Source: SHZI01 sp963802215 (lineage in GTDB: Bacteria; Pseudomonadota; Gammaproteobacteria; Steroidobacterales; GCA-2729495). Taken from it: a DNA stretch of 64,000 nucleotides. Both the position numbers and the translations under genes were made by a program. Shown here one piece after another: positions 62,493 to 64,000 of this stretch. The stretch covers positions 1,178,001 to 1,242,000 of the forward strand of contig CAWDHQ010000001.1 in assembly GCA_963802215.1 (NCBI GenBank). The letters run 5' to 3'. The notes below the pieces were generated by a model, which did no database searches, was not told where the DNA came from, and saw nothing but the letters and a program-made list of their open reading frames with translations. Each line of letters starts with the position of its first letter. Position 1 is the stretch's first letter.

Positions 62493-63239
62493 TCAGGCAG
62501 CCAGGCTGCGGCGGCGCATGACACCCATCAGGCCCAGGGCGCTGCCGAACAGCCAGACGGCGGCGGGCACCGGCACGATCTGCAGCTGGTTGTTATCCAG
62601 GTTCAGCTTGGCGGTGAGGCCCTCCTTGAAAGGCGTGAAGTTGCGCAGGCCGATGGTGGCGCTGGTGAACTGCACGCCGTAGAGGTAGAGCGTGTCGGTG
62701 CCGGGAGCCAGGTTCGAGAACTGGAAGTCGCCCGACTGCCAGTTGTCGTGCAGGCCGTCCAGGTAGTTCGGCGAGCCCGAGCCGGCGGTGAAGGGACCAT
62801 AGGCCAGGTTGGTGGAGGGAGGCGTCGCGTCGCCCTGGTTCAGGTTGTTGATCAGGCCGTTCAGGGACGAGGCCCAGAGGCTCTTGGCGCTCTCGGCCAC
62901 CTGGACGTCGTCGGCAAAGGTGGCGCTACCCGATGACGTGGTGTAGTTGCGGGCCGTGCTGTTGCCGAAGATGATGCCGAAGGTGACGTTCGCGGCGCCG
63001 CCGGCGGTGTTGATGAAGTTCAGCACCGAGGTGCTCAGCGTGTAGTTGTCGCCAAAATTGATGCCGGCAGCCTGCTCACCGAGGTCCTGGCTGATGGAAT
63101 CGCCGTTGGCGTTGACAAAGGTCGCCAGGGCTTCGGAGCCGCCCGTGGCAGTGCCGGAGAGTATCGACGCCTGGGCGCCCGTCATGCCCAGCATCGCCAG
63201 GGCAGACACGGTCGCCAGCTTCTTGGTCAGAGCTCGCAT
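62493..63239 (-). CDS. VPxPA/PEP-CTERM family secreted protein (copy 2)
   Basis: 248-residue near-duplicate of copy 1 (most of the body is identical, e.g. FADDVQVAESAKSLWASSLN). It has the canonical C-terminal tail: VPVPAAVWLFGSALGLMGVM followed by RRRSLAA. The signal peptide ends near GMTGAQA. ATG 63239 is preferred to the longer ORF start. It lies 51 bp upstream of the PstS-like gene in the same direction, so the two may be cotranscribed. A surface-anchored or exosortase-released product is expected by family rule; function unknown. Confidence 0.86.
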   Translation of the reverse strand: MRALTKKLATVSALAMLGMTGAQASILSGTATGGSEALATFVNANGDSISQDLGEQAAGINFGDNYTLSTSVLNFINTAGGAANVTFGIIFGNSTARNYTTSSGSATFADDVQVAESAKSLWASSLNGLINNLNQGDATPPSTNLAYGPFTAGSGSPNYLDGLHDNWQSGDFQFSNLAPGTDTLYLYGVQFTSATIGLRNFTPFKEGLTAKLNLDNNQLQIVPVPAAVWLFGSALGLMGVMRRRSLAA

Positions 63240-63382
63240 TGGATTTCTTCCTCCTGTAGTTGGATCAAAGCGGCAGACCAGCTCGAGCCGAATCCTTCCG
63301 CCCCACTGTCGTCGCCGCCTCTTGGTCTTTGTCTCTGCATGCGGCAACGGACGGCAAGCTACGCGCGCTCCGCGTCCTCGCG

Positions 63383-63400
63383 ATGACACGCGGATGAACA
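63383..63400 (-). promoter_or_regulatory. Weak candidate Pho box for VPxPA-CTERM copy 2
   Basis: Minus-strand half-sites TGTTCAT and GTGTCAT, 11 bp apart, about 144 bp upstream of the copy 2 ATG. GTGTCAT matches the reference at six of seven positions, but only two half-sites are convincing and the distance is larger than for the other boxes. Confidence 0.35.
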
Positions 63401-63444
63401 AATCGCCACACTTGCCCGCGAGGCGTTGACGCGCCCGGGGCCCG

Positions 63445-63484
63445 CGTTCACACGTTCGTCACACTGACGCCACGAAACTTTCAC
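63445..63484 (+). promoter_or_regulatory. Candidate four-half-site Pho box upstream of the edge response regulator
   Basis: Plus-strand half-sites CGTTCAC, TCGTCAC, ACGCCAC and CTTTCAC at 11-bp steps, all ending in CAC. CTTTCAC matches the reference at six of seven positions. The array ends 96 bp before the regulator ATG. Confidence 0.65.
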
Positions 63485-63579
63485 GGGGTGCTGATGTAGT
63501 CCCCGTCGTCCGGGAACGCGGGCCGCGCGCTGAGCCAGGAAAGTTGCTGAAACCGAACAACAATGAAGGCTTCCACCCG

Positions 63580-64000
63580 ATGACCGCCACCCGCCGGATC
63601 CTCATCGTCGAGGACCACAAGCCGCTCCGGAGCATGCTGTCCTTCCTGCTCTCCAGCGCCGGTTACGAGACACTGGAAACGGCGAACGCCATGTCGGCGC
63701 TGGACGAGACCAGCCGCCAGCAGCCCGATCTGGTGCTGCTCGACTGGCAGCTGCCGGACATGGATGGCATCAAGCTGCTGCGCCTCTGGCGCGCGGACGA
63801 GTCCACCTCGCAGATCCCGGTGATCATGGTCAGCGGCAAGGCGGACGAAGGGGACCGGGTGGCCGGGCTCAAGGCCGGCGCCGACGACTACGTGACGAAG
63901 CCCTTCGGCCGGGACGAGCTTCTCGCCCGCGTGCAGGCGGTGCTGCGGCGCGTGGGTGCGCCCCGGGACGCCGATCAGGACGTGCGGCGCTTCGACGGAC
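63580..64000 (+). CDS. PhoB-like response regulator, 3'-truncated by the window edge
   Basis: The frame is open to base 64000 (140 codons). A complete canonical receiver is visible: acidic pair in RILIVEDHKPLRSML, phospho-acceptor Asp in LVLLDWQLPDMDGIKLL, VIMVSGKADEGDRVAG, and Lys in DDYVTKPFGRDELLARV. The sequence past VLRRVG enters the linker; a winged-helix output domain is expected but lies outside. Its resemblance to the phoB receiver and a candidate Pho box upstream suggest a third PhoB-family regulator. ATG 63580 is the start; another ATG at 63563 is closed after a few codons. Confidence 0.85.
   Translation, partial: MTATRRILIVEDHKPLRSMLSFLLSSAGYETLETANAMSALDETSRQQPDLVLLDWQLPDMDGIKLLRLWRADESTSQIPVIMVSGKADEGDRVAGLKAGADDYVTKPFGRDELLARVQAVLRRVGAPRDADQDVRRFDG

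Larger units (their letters stand above)
63240..63579. other. Divergent intergenic region (340 bp)
   Basis: No gene is seen. It separates the minus-strand VPxPA copy 2 from the plus-strand regulator and holds two regulatory candidates (63383-63400 and 63445-63484). The first 120 bases show no structure I can support. No tRNA, small RNA or repeat is recognised. Confidence 0.6.

Overview
This is a GC-rich chromosomal window from what looks like a gammaproteobacterium. The supporting evidence is the xerD-dsbC pair, zapE, gpmA, dgkA, a full Pho system, VPxPA-type C-terminal sorting tails and GTAG-type REP palindromes. I cannot place it more finely; the REP type and gene content would fit the Xanthomonadales/Nevskiales/Steroidobacterales side, with low confidence. 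Both edges cut genes: glutamate synthase large subunit on the left and a PhoB-like response regulator on the right.

Layout. 0-31 kb is mostly core metabolism: gltBD, a lipid acyltransferase, glutathione peroxidase, two thioredoxin-like ferredoxins, NUDIX, fdxA, dsbC-xerD, plsC, thiolase, ETF-ubiquinone oxidoreductase, zapE, gpmA, gamma-carbonic anhydrase, tesB, a moaC-mobA-folE-maoC operon, leuCD, and a CoA-transferase/HMG-CoA lyase pair. It is littered with REP palindromes whose conserved GTAG often supplies the TAG stop codon of the adjoining gene. One REP is split by an IS110-family element (15392-16530). The element's left end folds as a bridge RNA, with one loop matching the REP target and the other matching the element's own end.

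31-43 kb is the phosphate regulon on the minus strand: a GTG-started PhoB paralogue with Glu at the phospho-acceptor site, phoB, phoR, phoU, pstS, pstC, pstA, pstB and a porin. It is flanked by a CHAD protein (polyphosphate-binding family), dgkA and a PAP2 phosphatase.

43-64 kb is an accessory surface block. It holds a five-gene operon (a TolQ/ExbB channel fused behind DUF2341/LamG-like domains, ExbD, a TonB-like protein, a porin and a coiled-coil protein), a 3379-residue filamentous-haemagglutinin exoprotein with its two-partner-secretion pore, and two nearly identical VPxPA-CTERM proteins flanking a secreted PstS-like protein. A third PhoB-like regulator closes the window.

The unifying observation is a set of about ten candidate Pho boxes, read by eye as 7-bp half-sites repeated every 11 bp. 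They precede phoB, pstS, the PhoB paralogue, the first porin, the PAP2 phosphatase, the ExbB operon, the two-partner-secretion operon, both VPxPA genes (one weakly) and the edge regulator. The right half of the window therefore looks like one phosphate-starvation surface system, resembling the PhoB-controlled PdtA/PdtB region of Pseudomonas aeruginosa (recalled from the literature, not checked here).
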